From assembly GCF_900105455.1 (NCBI RefSeq), contig NZ_FNSF01000005.1:806001-870000 (forward strand): a stretch of 64,000 bases of DNA. Direction: 5' to 3'. The notes under the pieces were generated by a model. That model saw only the letters and a program-made list of their open reading frames with translations. It made no database searches and was not told where the DNA came from. Source of the stretch: Tenacibaculum sp. MAR_2009_124 (GTDB taxonomy: Bacteria > Bacteroidota > Bacteroidia > Flavobacteriales > Flavobacteriaceae). The position numbers were made by a program, and so were the translations under genes. Position 1 is the stretch's first letter; the number at the start of each line of letters is the position of its first letter. This document shows, piece after piece, positions 1-8,186 of the stretch.

Positions 1-1
1 A

Positions 2-1351
2 TATGACGATTTAGAGTTTCTGAACGTCGAAACAACTTCACATGTTCACGAAATTGATGGTGATATTATCGATACAATCAAAAATGAAAGTAGTCATGGA
101 GAAGTGAATCACTTTCAAGCCTTAGCAACTGCTGTTTCTGGAACCGTTGGTTTAGGAAATATTGCTATGGTTGCGGTTGCCATTTCTATTGGTGGTCCGG
201 GTGCTACCTTTTGGATGGTCATCGCTGGTTTACTTGGAATGTCTTCAAAATTTGTAGAATGTACACTTGGTGTAAAATATAGAGATATTGATAGTGAGGG
301 TAACGTATATGGTGGTCCGATGTATTATTTATCAAGAGGCCTTAAAGAAACAGGTTTAGAAAAATTGGGTAAATTCTTGGCTGTTGTATTTGCTATTTTA
401 TGTGTTGGAGCCTCATTTGGAGGTGGAAATGCTTTTCAAACGAATCAAGCCGCTGCTCAAATTATTTCAAGGTTTGGTATTGATGGCGTTGCTTCAGGAA
501 GCCTTATAGGGTTGATCTTCGCTATTTTCGTTGGAATTGTGATTATTGGTGGAATTAAAAGAATTGCCAAGGTCACTGAAAAGGTCGTTCCACTAATGGC
601 TATACTTTATGTTGTATCAGCATTATTCATTATTTTTTCAAACGTTAGCTTTGTTGATGATGCTATTGCATTAATTATAAATGAAGCATTTACCCCCAAA
701 GCTACCATTACTGGAGGTTTTATTGGGGTAATGATACAAGGCTTTCGTCGTGCGGCATTTTCAAACGAAGCAGGAGCAGGTTCAGCAGCAATCGCACATT
801 CTGCTGTCAACACCAAATATCCCGCTTCCGAAGGCCTTGTAGGATTGTTAGAACCATTTATTGACACGGTAGTCGTTTGTTCTATGACAGCAATTATCAT
901 CGTTATGTTTAATATGGATGGTGCTTTTGTTTATGGAGATGTAATTAATGGACAGGCGTTAATGGCCGATGGATCTAGACTAGGTGGTGTTAACTTAACA
1001 TCATTAGCCTTTGACAATGCCATTCCAGGAGCTTCGTATGTTTTAGTAATTGCAGTCACCTTATTTGCCTTTTCTACCATATTATCATGGTCATACTATG
1101 GTTTACAGTCGTGGAAGTATTTGTTTGGTAGAGGAAAATGGACTGATTTAACCTATAAAATTATTTTTTTAATGTTTACTGTTTTGGGAGCCGCTGTAAC
1201 ACTAGATGCCGTTATTAAATTTTCAGATGCTATGATTCTCGCTCTTGTTTTTCCAAATATGATAGGGCTATTACTTCTATTTCCAAAGGTTCGAAGTGAA
1301 ATTAAACGCTATCTAAAGGATATTAAATTATTGAAAATGAAAAATGAATAG
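2..1351 (+). CDS. Sodium:alanine/glycine symporter (AGCS family), 5'-truncated by the window edge
   Basis: This is an inner-membrane carrier that imports alanine or glycine with Na+. The frame is open from base 2 without a start, so the N-terminus lies outside the window. The visible part begins in the hydrophilic insert typical of Bacteroidota members and continues into GEVNHFQALATAVSGTVGLG, the family signature before the next helix. About ten hydrophobic segments follow. The motif RRAAFSNEAGAGSAAIAHSA, near the middle of the visible part, is the classic AGCS substrate/cation region. A GTG at 104 is not the true start because homologous sequence continues upstream of it. The family assignment is firm; the exact substrate is not determined. 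Confidence 0.93.
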   Translation, partial: YDDLEFLNVETTSHVHEIDGDIIDTIKNESSHGEVNHFQALATAVSGTVGLGNIAMVAVAISIGGPGATFWMVIAGLLGMSSKFVECTLGVKYRDIDSEGNVYGGPMYYLSRGLKETGLEKLGKFLAVVFAILCVGASFGGGNAFQTNQAAAQIISRFGIDGVASGSLIGLIFAIFVGIVIIGGIKRIAKVTEKVVPLMAILYVVSALFIIFSNVSFVDDAIALIINEAFTPKATITGGFIGVMIQGFRRAAFSNEAGAGSAAIAHSAVNTKYPASEGLVGLLEPFIDTVVVCSMTAIIIVMFNMDGAFVYGDVINGQALMADGSRLGGVNLTSLAFDNAIPGASYVLVIAVTLFAFSTILSWSYYGLQSWKYLFGRGKWTDLTYKIIFLMFTVLGAAVTLDAVIKFSDAMILALVFPNMIGLLLLFPKVRSEIKRYLKDIKLLKMKNE

Positions 1352-1406
1352 CGATGTTTATGAATGGACATAATCATGCATATATTCTTTGTTATATCTC
1401 TAAGTA

Positions 1407-2339
1407 ATTTTTCTTTTTCCATTGATGAAAAAGAAACAAAAAATCTAGTCTTAACCGCACTGCTCGCAGAAATAATCATCCTCGAACCTAAAAAAATAAC
1501 TCGCTATTGCTCAAACAGATTTTAATCTCGTCGGTTCTTGCGGTGTTATTTTTGGTTTGTTCGCTTATGACAAGAGTAATTAAGATCCTATTATTAGTAA
1601 TAACAACTCTAAATGTTATTGCAAACAGTTAACAAAGTTTCTATATGAAATATCGAAATAAGCTGTGCATAAACATATTCAAAACTATCTAAAGAGTTTT
1701 CTCCTTTCACTTCCATCGACATATTTTACTATTAAACACCTTTTAATCAAAACTATTTTTCTTTTTCCTTTGATGAAAAAAAACAAAAATCTAGTCTTAA
1801 CCGCACTGCTCGCAGAAATAATCATCCTCGAACCTAAATTAAAATAACTCGCTGTTGCTCAAACAGATTTTAATTTCATCGGTTCTTGTGGTGTTATTTT
1901 TGGTTTGTTCACTTATGACAGGGGTAATTAAGATCCTATTATTAGTAATAACAACTCTAAATGTTATTGCAAACAGTTAACAAAGTTTCTATATGAAATA
2001 TCGAAATGAGCTGTGCATAAACATATTCAAAACTATCTAAAGAGGTTTCTCCTTTCACTTCCATAGACATATTTTACTATTAAACATCTTTTAATCAAAA
2101 CTATTTTTCTTTTGCCTTTGATGAAAAAGAAACAAAAAATCTAGTCTTAACCGCACTGCTCGCAGAAATAATCATCCTCGAACCTAAATTAAAATAACTC
2201 GCTATTGCTCAAACAGATTTTAATTTCGTCGGTTCTTGCGGTGTTATTTTTGGTTTGTTCGCTTATGACAGGAGTAATTAAGATCCTATTATTAGTAATA
2301 CCAACATTAATAATAACCCTAAATGTCGTTGCAAACAGT
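1407..2339. repeat. Tandem repeat A: two full ~348-bp units plus a partial third
   Basis: The same unit recurs with anchors at 1444, 1790 and 2140 (TCTAGTCTTAACCGCACTGC), giving periods of 346 and 350 bp. Units run about 1407-1752, 1753-2100 and 2101-2339, and the third diverges after 2330. Each opens with TTGATGAAAAA...CAAAAAATCTAG, a box also found in tandem repeat B and at 21 kb. Each unit contains a TTG-initiated hydrophobic frame: 1507-1632 and 1855-1980 (41 residues each) and from 2205. Differences between copies fall mostly at third codon positions. No known repeat name is assigned. No other gene is seen between 1352 and 2726. Confidence 0.85.
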
Positions 2340-2587
2340 AGGGAAAATTCTTGCTCATACCATAAAAATCGAAGAGATACATTACTTAATATTTTTTTAA
2401 CGCTATGATTTCCAAGGTTATTCTATGCTTTTCATTTATGACAAACCTACTACATAGATAGGATTTCCATTCATATTGGCTGCAAACGTATAAAAACAGG
2501 TACTCAGATATACTACACGTCATTTGAAGCCAAAATACCACTGTACATTTGTACCGAGTTTGAATCCCCTTTGAATAGTTAATTATG

Positions 2588-2717
2588 GAGGTTGTCAAGG
2601 TAAATGAAAAAGAAAATCATCCCTAAACAAGCTTAGTTCCCCCCAAATAGAAATTTTGACAACCTCTTTTCATTCCCCTATCGGGGATGATTGGCTCCTT
2701 CGGGAGCTTTCTTTTTT
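2588..2717 (+). ncRNA. Possible structured RNA ending in a terminator-like hairpin
   Basis: An 11-bp perfect inverted repeat (GAGGTTGTCAA at 2588-2598, TTGACAACCTC at 2656-2666) interleaves with a 9-bp pair (AATCATCCC at 2615-2623, GGGATGATT at 2684-2692), which is a pseudoknot topology. The 3' partner of the second pair can instead form a local hairpin, TCCCC/GGGGA, at 2674-2687. A GCTCC-TTCG-GGAGC hairpin follows at 2694-2707 with a T-rich tail on the plus strand. No plus-strand gene begins downstream. Expression and function are inference only. Confidence 0.35.
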
Positions 2718-2726
2718 GCGGTAAAT

Positions 2727-3287
2727 CTACTTTCTTTCTGCTTTATGCTTATGTTTAGTAAACCTCTTTACAAAAAAAACAAAGACTATATAAAGTAAAG
2801 CAGGAATTCCGATATAATATAGTTCGCTATAAATAACTTTGAGACCCCAATGGCTAAAAAAGCGACTTGCTCCAATTGGTGATACTTGAATCGGTCTCCA
2901 AGGAAGAAAATATCGCGTGTTATCGAATGGTGAGAAAAGAGCTACTCCTAAACCGCCATTAGTCAATCCATCTAAAAGGGCATGAGATACGGTACATAAA
3001 GTAAAAAAAGCCATGAATAGGAGACCTTTTTTACTGAAGAAGCTTTTGCTGTAGAACAAAGCCGTAACGAGTATACCTAAAAAAACTGCAAACAAAATTG
3101 AATGAGAAAAACCTCGATGTCCCCAAAAGCTTTCATATGGAATATGAAATTGAAATCCTATGACATCCGCATCTGGAATTATTGCACATAGAATGCCTAA
3201 AAACCAAAACTTTTTATCTTTGATTTTCTTTGAAAAACCACTACCAATAGTTACTGCTGTTAATGCATGTCCGAAAATTGAAGCCAT
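2727..3287 (-). CDS. YdjM-like membrane-bound metal-dependent hydrolase
   Basis: The 186-residue protein has four to five hydrophobic helices and the conserved His/Asp pattern of the YdjM/DUF457 family: an early GHALTAVTIG, then IIPDADVIGF, GHRGFSHS and SHALLDGLTNGG. These residues probably bind a metal at the membrane face. The family is named for E. coli YdjM, a LexA-regulated inner-membrane protein, and its substrate is unknown. The start is an ATG 35 bp from the stop of the upstream LysE-type gene on the same strand. No pathway is implied by neighbours. Confidence 0.85.
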   Translation of the reverse strand: MASIFGHALTAVTIGSGFSKKIKDKKFWFLGILCAIIPDADVIGFQFHIPYESFWGHRGFSHSILFAVFLGILVTALFYSKSFFSKKGLLFMAFFTLCTVSHALLDGLTNGGLGVALFSPFDNTRYFLPWRPIQVSPIGASRFFSHWGLKVIYSELYYIGIPALLYIVFVFFVKRFTKHKHKAERK

Positions 3288-3322
3288 GTTATTTTTTTAT
3301 TAAAACCGCAATAAATATACTT

Positions 3323-3961
3323 CTAAAGTTTGGTACAAAACAGTAGGGATAATAGAGCAATTCCAATGTAGATTCCTCCTACAATGTAATCTTGGTTAAA
3401 AGGGATTAAAAATATCTTTTTCATGTGCTTTTTCAATTTATTATAAGTTAAGACAACAAACATGCCCCAAACTATAGCTATCAAAATAAACACTACTCCA
3501 AGAAACATCATTTGAGAGGCCTCTTCTTTTTTAGAAATACTGACAAATTGCGGCAAAAAAACAACAAAAAATAAAATTGATTTAGGATTAAAAAGACTTA
3601 TTATCAAACCTCCTGAAAACGCTTCCTTTTCCATTCTTTTCGTCAATATATTCTGATCAAATTTATTTTTAGGATGATAAATTCTCTTAAACCCTAGTAA
3701 TGTTAAATAAAAAATCCCACCAAATTTAATTATTGAAAACCCAACGTTAGATTTTATTAAAACCGATGAAAATCCAAAAGCTACCAAAATTACATGAACC
3801 AATGTACCTAACTCAACCCCCAATACAGAGAGAACCCCTGCTTTATATCCTTTTTCAACTGTTCTTGTTAAAATATAAACGATAGCAGGACCTGGTGAAA
3901 TTATTAAAAAGGTTGAGGCTAGAATAAAAGCAACAATATTTGCTAGTTCTGGTATAATCAT
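3323..3961 (-). CDS. LysE/RhtB-family amino-acid exporter
   Basis: The 212-residue protein has the six-helix layout of LysE/RhtB exporters, which expel amino acids or homoserine derivatives from the cytoplasm. Near the N-terminus, STFLIISPGPAIVYILTRTV carries the family SPGP motif, followed by a G-x-x-G-V-L-S-V-L-G-V-E-L-G segment. SLFNPKSILFFVVFLPQFV in the centre is the second hallmark. It lies downstream of a Crp/Fnr regulator, separated by a strong palindromic terminator, so it probably has its own promoter. The substrate cannot be told from sequence. Confidence 0.92.
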   Translation of the reverse strand: MIIPELANIVAFILASTFLIISPGPAIVYILTRTVEKGYKAGVLSVLGVELGTLVHVILVAFGFSSVLIKSNVGFSIIKFGGIFYLTLLGFKRIYHPKNKFDQNILTKRMEKEAFSGGLIISLFNPKSILFFVVFLPQFVSISKKEEASQMMFLGVVFILIAIVWGMFVVLTYNKLKKHMKKIFLIPFNQDYIVGGIYIGIALLSLLFCTKL

Positions 3962-4002
3962 TTTCTACTTTTTTGTCATTATCATTTCCAAAAGTAGTTT
4001 AC

Positions 4003-4048
4003 AATAAACAACAAAGCCTTAATGTACATTAAGGCTTTGTTGTTTATT
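4003..4048. terminator. 46-bp perfect palindrome, likely bidirectional terminator
   Basis: The left arm 4003-4025 is the exact reverse complement of 4026-4048, with core CCTTAATGTACATTAAGG and A/T-rich flanks that supply U-tracts on both strands. It overlaps the TAA of the Crp/Fnr gene at 4046-4044. As RNA it would form a very long stem, so termination downstream of that gene is the simplest role. The length is unusual for a simple terminator. Confidence 0.75.
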
Positions 4049-4616
4049 TTTTGTTACGGAGAGAACTTAAAAACTCGGGGCTAACCCCAAGATAGGAAGC
4101 TATTTGTCTTTGTGGTAAACGAAGTTCAATTTTAGGATAATCCATTAGAAAATCATCATATCTTTCTTTAGCTGAGCAGGAAAGAGCCTGTTTTATCCTT
4201 CGTTCTTGCTTAAATATTTGCTCGTTTGATAAAATCCTAAAATATTTCTCAAACTTCGGAATATTGGATAGTAAAGTTTCTATACTAGCTCTTTTCAATT
4301 CAATAACCTCAGTATCTTCAATAGCTTCAATATTAAATATAGATGGTGAACCTTTCCAAAAACTTTGAATATCTGAGATCCATTGGTTTTCAAAACAAAA
4401 CTCAAAAACTCTTTCCTTTCCTTCAGTATTGGTATAGCTCCTTTTAAGACACCCTTTTAACACAAAATATTTAGAAGAGCACACCATTCCTGTTGTCAAA
4501 AGTTGCTGTTTCTTTCTAAGTTTTTTTTGGCTCAATAACGATAGCAAAAATTCTTTTTCTTCCTTATCAAGCTTAATATATTTCTCAATATTTTCTAATA
4601 GAATATTAAAAGTCAT
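4044..4616 (-). CDS. Crp/Fnr-family transcriptional regulator
   Basis: The 190-residue protein has an N-terminal cyclic-nucleotide-binding-type beta-roll (about residues 25-115, with LKGCLKRSYTNTEGKERVFEF) and a C-terminal helix-turn-helix around LPQRQIASYLGVSPEFLSSL. This is the short Bacteroidota class of Crp-like regulators, often linked to exporters or small-molecule stress. No Fnr-type N-terminal cysteine cluster is present. The recognition helix (SPEFLSSLR) differs from the Fnr-like E-x-x-S-R of the second Crp protein at 7.6 kb. It may control the adjacent LysE exporter gene, but that is only a positional inference. Confidence 0.9.
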   Translation of the reverse strand: MTFNILLENIEKYIKLDKEEKEFLLSLLSQKKLRKKQQLLTTGMVCSSKYFVLKGCLKRSYTNTEGKERVFEFCFENQWISDIQSFWKGSPSIFNIEAIEDTEVIELKRASIETLLSNIPKFEKYFRILSNEQIFKQERRIKQALSCSAKERYDDFLMDYPKIELRLPQRQIASYLGVSPEFLSSLRNKK

Positions 4617-4687
4617 CTAATACATTTATTTTTAATCAAAAACCATAACACTTACCCAAACTAATACCTTGAAAACAAAAAAATAAT

Positions 4688-5422
4688 CTATACCAAGATT
4701 CTAATAATTGCTAAATCATCTGTAGGGATATAACCGTCTTTTTCAAGAGATAGTACTTTTCTATCTAAAAAATTATCTGGGAATTCACCCGTTTTATCGA
4801 CCATAAAAAATTTAGCGATCTCGCTTTCACTCTTTTGCTTTTCTTTAGTTTTTAAATTTTTAAAAGAATAGATTCCATCCGTACAGATTGATAAATCTTT
4901 AAATTCTTGTATTGAAATAAATTGATTATGGTTTTCAAACCAAGTATTGAAGTCTTTAGTCAAATGATATCCTAAATAGTCTGGTTTATCGTTTTGTTCA
5001 AAATCTTTGAAATTACTATCGATACAAACCAAACCATCACCAACAACAATTATTTCGGCCTTATTTTCATTAGTTTTTACAATACCTAGAATCAAAGTAG
5101 AAAGCATTTCATGATATTCAAGATAAAGGGAACGTTTTATGGTGTTTAATATGTGAAACATCTCTTCCAATACCTCTTTCAATCTGGTTTTTAAGGAACG
5201 TTCTTCTGTTTTCTTAACAAAATCTTTATAATAATTTTGTTTGGCTATACCTCTTAAAACTTTTCCGAACAAATGACTAGCAAAAACAGATTCTTTACCC
5301 ATAGAACACCCATCCATTACGGCAATTAATTTTTCAGTATCAGATAAGTTTTCAATGACAAAAAAATCTTCACAGTGATGTGTATGGAACTCTCCTTTTT
5401 TTAGAGTTTTATATATTTTCAT
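4688..5422 (-). CDS. PP2C-like protein serine/threonine phosphatase
   Basis: The 244-residue protein carries the metal-binding motifs of PPM/PP2C phosphatases in order: HHCEDFFVI near residue 16, VMDGCSMG near 36, IIVVGDGLVCI near 125, LSICTDGIYSF near 180 and PTDDLAIIRI at the C-terminus. The acidic residues in these motifs bind two Mn/Mg ions. It is a stand-alone catalytic domain with no membrane or sensor domain. An uncharacterised 221-residue protein is encoded 99 bp upstream on the same strand. No kinase partner is visible in the window. Confidence 0.85.
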   Translation of the reverse strand: MKIYKTLKKGEFHTHHCEDFFVIENLSDTEKLIAVMDGCSMGKESVFASHLFGKVLRGIAKQNYYKDFVKKTEERSLKTRLKEVLEEMFHILNTIKRSLYLEYHEMLSTLILGIVKTNENKAEIIVVGDGLVCIDSNFKDFEQNDKPDYLGYHLTKDFNTWFENHNQFISIQEFKDLSICTDGIYSFKNLKTKEKQKSESEIAKFFMVDKTGEFPDNFLDRKVLSLEKDGYIPTDDLAIIRILV

Positions 5423-5521
5423 AGAAAGTCAAAAGTAGAAAATAACTTTTAAAAACCTGAATGAATTATTAATGTTCATTCAAAAACGTATTATAATGAT
5501 AATTTCAAATCATAAATAATA

Positions 5522-6187
5522 TTAGCTATTAAACTTAGGTGTGCTTAAATGTATACGAAAAGTTAAAAACCCTTGACTTCTAATGTCTTTGTGTATTTCT
5601 TCAATATTTTCAGGAATATCATTATTTAATAGCCAGTTTACATCAAAACCATTTTGTATAGCTATTTTCATTAGGCTAGGGTTTTCAGTTATTAATTCTC
5701 CTAATTGCTCCAAATCATAATCAAATTCCAACCATAAATCTTCATGTAATTTTTGTCTCAACACTAATATTTTAAAAGCTCTTCCAATTATATATATACA
5801 TAGTTTTCTTGCTTTCGCTAAGGTATGTTGGGTTATTTGACTATTGTTCTTTTGGAGTGTTTCCAATAAAAGCAATAAATTAAGACTTACTTCTCCGTGC
5901 TTGTCTTTGGTTATTTTAACATGTTCAGTTATTTCGCCACTGATTTCACGCATGTACATCATTAGGTCGCCTGGAGATAAACGATATTCAGAAAAAAATG
6001 CAATTCGTTCCTTAATATGCTTTTGTTTATCAAACCTTCTTTCATCGACTGTTTTATGGTCTACAAGTTCAAAATATAATCTTTCGGCAAGGATTCTATC
6101 TTTTTTTAACAAACGAAGGATAAGCTTATCCTTTTCTTTAGAAGGTAAGTGGCTAATTGCTTCTTTAAATTCTTTTTCGAAAGTCAT
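5522..6187 (-). CDS. Uncharacterised helical protein
   Basis: I do not recognise a family. I chose the ATG at 6187, giving 221 residues starting MTFEKEFKEAISHLP. The frame extends upstream to a TTG at 6310, but that stretch is less protein-like. The sequence is charged and mostly helical, with a Lys/Arg/Glu-rich N-terminal third (KEKDKLILRLLKKDRILAER), and has no signal peptide or membrane segment. The PP2C-like gene lies 99 bp downstream on the same strand, so they may be co-transcribed. Confidence 0.7.
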   Translation of the reverse strand: MTFEKEFKEAISHLPSKEKDKLILRLLKKDRILAERLYFELVDHKTVDERRFDKQKHIKERIAFFSEYRLSPGDLMMYMREISGEITEHVKITKDKHGEVSLNLLLLLETLQKNNSQITQHTLAKARKLCIYIIGRAFKILVLRQKLHEDLWLEFDYDLEQLGELITENPSLMKIAIQNGFDVNWLLNNDIPENIEEIHKDIRSQGFLTFRIHLSTPKFNS

Positions 6188-6313
6188 GATTTCTTGTTTT
6201 CGTACTGAACTCAAAGATAGTGCAATAATTGCTTTATTGAATATTGAATTCATAGTTAGCAATCCATAGATTAGTTTCTTTCTACAAAATAAAATTCTTT
6301 TTTGTTTCAATGA

Positions 6314-6998
6314 TTAACTTAAAGTAATGAGGTTTATTAGCTGCACTCTCTTCTTTTGGCTTGATACAAAATGAAGCAAAAAATCAAGTCCGACCTAGGA
6401 AATTACTTCGTATCGTTCACTTTCGAAATTTCATGCGTTATGCTGCGCATCGCAATTCCTTTTCTTCATTCTCTATTTCTTGGTTTAGACGGGTTTTTAA
6501 AAAGATTATAACGTTTCAATGATTAGTTCTTAATGTTGAGGCTTAAGTCTTAAATTAATACTTGTTCCTTAGCGAAGAACTAGAAATACGAAATTATTTT
6601 CTTTCCATTTCAACTCATTTAACTTAAAGTAATAAGGTTTATTAGCTACACTCCCTTCTTTTGTCTTGATACAAAATGAAGCAAAAAATCAAGTCCGACC
6701 TAGGAAATTACTTCGTATCGTTCACTTTCGAAATTTCATGCGTTATGCTGCACATCGCAATTCCTTTTCTTCATTCTCTATTTCTTGGTTTAGACGGGTT
6801 TTTAAAAAAATTATAACGTTTCAATGATTAGTTCTTAATGTTGAGTTTTAAGTATTAAATTAATACTTGTTCCTTAGCGAAGAATTAGAAACACAAATTA
6901 CTTTCATTCCATTTCAACTCATATAACTCAAAGTAATAAGGTTTATTAGCTACACTCTCTTCTTTTGTCTTGATACAAAATGAAGCAAAAAATCAAGT
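6314..6998. repeat. Tandem repeat B: two ~305-bp units plus a partial third
   Basis: Copies run 6314-6618, 6619-6923 and 6924-6998. The anchor TTGATACAAAATGAAGCAAA recurs at 6361, 6666 and 6970 (periods 305 and 304). The anchor box begins CTTGAT and ends ATCAAG, short inverted ends, and is related to the box in tandem repeat A. No convincing coding frame is preserved. From 6999 to 7179 I see only AT-rich sequence with no gene. Confidence 0.85.
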
Positions 6999-7179
6999 AG
7001 TATTTAACAAATGCAACTATCGAGTTTTACTTTTAATTTGCGAGAGGTTACCCTCTTTTTACAATCATTTCAAAGGAGTTCTGACCATTTAATTATCCCC
7101 TTTATATAAGCTTCTGCTTATACATAATTAAAACTTCATTATCAAAATGCCATTCATAACCATTATTTTTTATTGTTTT

Positions 7180-7506
7180 CTATAAGTATTTTTTAATTTT
7201 CATTTCAAATGTAATACGATAGGTTTCCTCTGGTTTAAAAAACTTAAACAAGGCAATACTGGCAGGAATAGTTAAAAAAACAAAACAGATAACAAAAGTG
7301 AGTATCGCTGCCAAAACGGCTAAGACTTCTATCCCAAAAGCTCCAAAATAGTTTTCATAGGTACGCACAAAAGAATAAGAAGATAGCGCATAATCATAAA
7401 AACGTATGCTTGTTTCATACCCTAACCATGCTGGATAAAACCATTTTCTTATAGGTTCCCACCACGTTCCCCAAATTGATTTTAATTGTATTTTATTAGC
7501 TTCCAT
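7180..7506 (-). CDS. Small membrane protein of unknown function
   Basis: This 108-residue protein is not recognised. It has a tryptophan/tyrosine-rich amphipathic N-terminal half (IWGTWWEPIRKWFYPAWLGY) and one strong membrane segment near residues 60-85, followed by a basic C-terminus (MKIKKYL). It lies 54 bp downstream of a Crp/Fnr gene on the same strand. A perfect Fnr-type box sits 45-58 bp upstream of the ATG, so regulation by that protein is plausible. Confidence 0.65.
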   Translation of the reverse strand: MEANKIQLKSIWGTWWEPIRKWFYPAWLGYETSIRFYDYALSSYSFVRTYENYFGAFGIEVLAVLAAILTFVICFVFLTIPASIALFKFFKPEETYRITFEMKIKKYL

Positions 7507-7550
7507 TTAAATTGTTTTTGCAAAGGTTGTTTTAATGGAAGGTTTATCAT

Positions 7551-7564
7551 TTGATCTATATCAA
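7551..7564. promoter_or_regulatory. Fnr-type operator TTGATCTATATCAA
   Basis: The sequence matches TTGAT-N4-ATCAA exactly. It overlaps the stop codon of the Crp/Fnr gene (7563-7561) and lies upstream of the 108-residue membrane-protein gene. The Crp/Fnr protein encoded here has an E-x-x-S-R recognition helix (LETLSRIR), the residue pattern known from Fnr to contact TTGAT half-sites. Binding is inferred. Confidence 0.5.
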
Positions 7565-8142
7565 ATTCGTTTTTTAATATTTCTTATTCTACTTAACGTT
7601 TCGAGAGTAATTCCTAAATAAGAAGCAATATGTGTTAGAGGAATTCTTTGTGTTATTTTAGGATAAATATTAAGTAATTGGTTATATCTATCCTCTGCTT
7701 TAACAAATTGAATCGTATGTAATCTTTCGCAAAGCCCTAACATCGTTTCTGTTACTATTTTATGAATAAAGCGTTCAAATTCATGGTAATTGTCAGATAA
7801 CTTTTTCACTGTATCTTTAGAAAACTCCAAAACAGTTGCATCTTCCATAAATTCAATATAGTGTGGACTTGGATCATCGCTAAAAAAGCTACTTATAGAA
7901 GCCATAAACTGATGTTCAAAAGTAAACCAGTCAGAAATATCTTTACCGTCCTTTAAATAGTAAGCTCTCGCACAACCTTTGATCAACAAATACGCTTTTT
8001 GAGAGTATTGCCCTTCTCGAACAACAACGTCTCCTTTTTTAAACATTTTAACTTCTGAATGTTTAATAAACTCTTGCTGACATTCAAATGTCAACGGCGC
8101 ATAGGCATGACCTACCTCAGTAAGTATTTTTTCAAGATTCAT
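7561..8142 (-). CDS. Crp/Fnr-family transcriptional regulator with Fnr-like recognition helix
   Basis: The 193-residue protein has an effector-type beta-roll (KMFKKGDVVVREGQYSQKAY, then LIKGCARAYYLKDGKDISDW) and a C-terminal helix-turn-helix, IPLTHIASYLGITLETLSRI. The recognition helix has E, S and R in Fnr spacing. There is no N-terminal iron-sulfur cysteine cluster; only two isolated cysteines occur early (FECQQEF, KGCARA), so oxygen sensing by a 4Fe-4S cluster is unlikely. The gene starts 44 bp from the end of mfd on the same strand. Its own 3' end contains an Fnr-type box. Confidence 0.9.
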   Translation of the reverse strand: MNLEKILTEVGHAYAPLTFECQQEFIKHSEVKMFKKGDVVVREGQYSQKAYLLIKGCARAYYLKDGKDISDWFTFEHQFMASISSFFSDDPSPHYIEFMEDATVLEFSKDTVKKLSDNYHEFERFIHKIVTETMLGLCERLHTIQFVKAEDRYNQLLNIYPKITQRIPLTHIASYLGITLETLSRIRNIKKRI

Positions 8143-8186
8143 TCTTTTAAACTTGGAAACTTATACGTTTGTGTTTTCATTAGCTA

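Noticed and set aside
607..900. Minus-strand frame opposite the symporter gene
   Set aside because: The plus-strand symporter is certain here; the antisense frame has no family signal.
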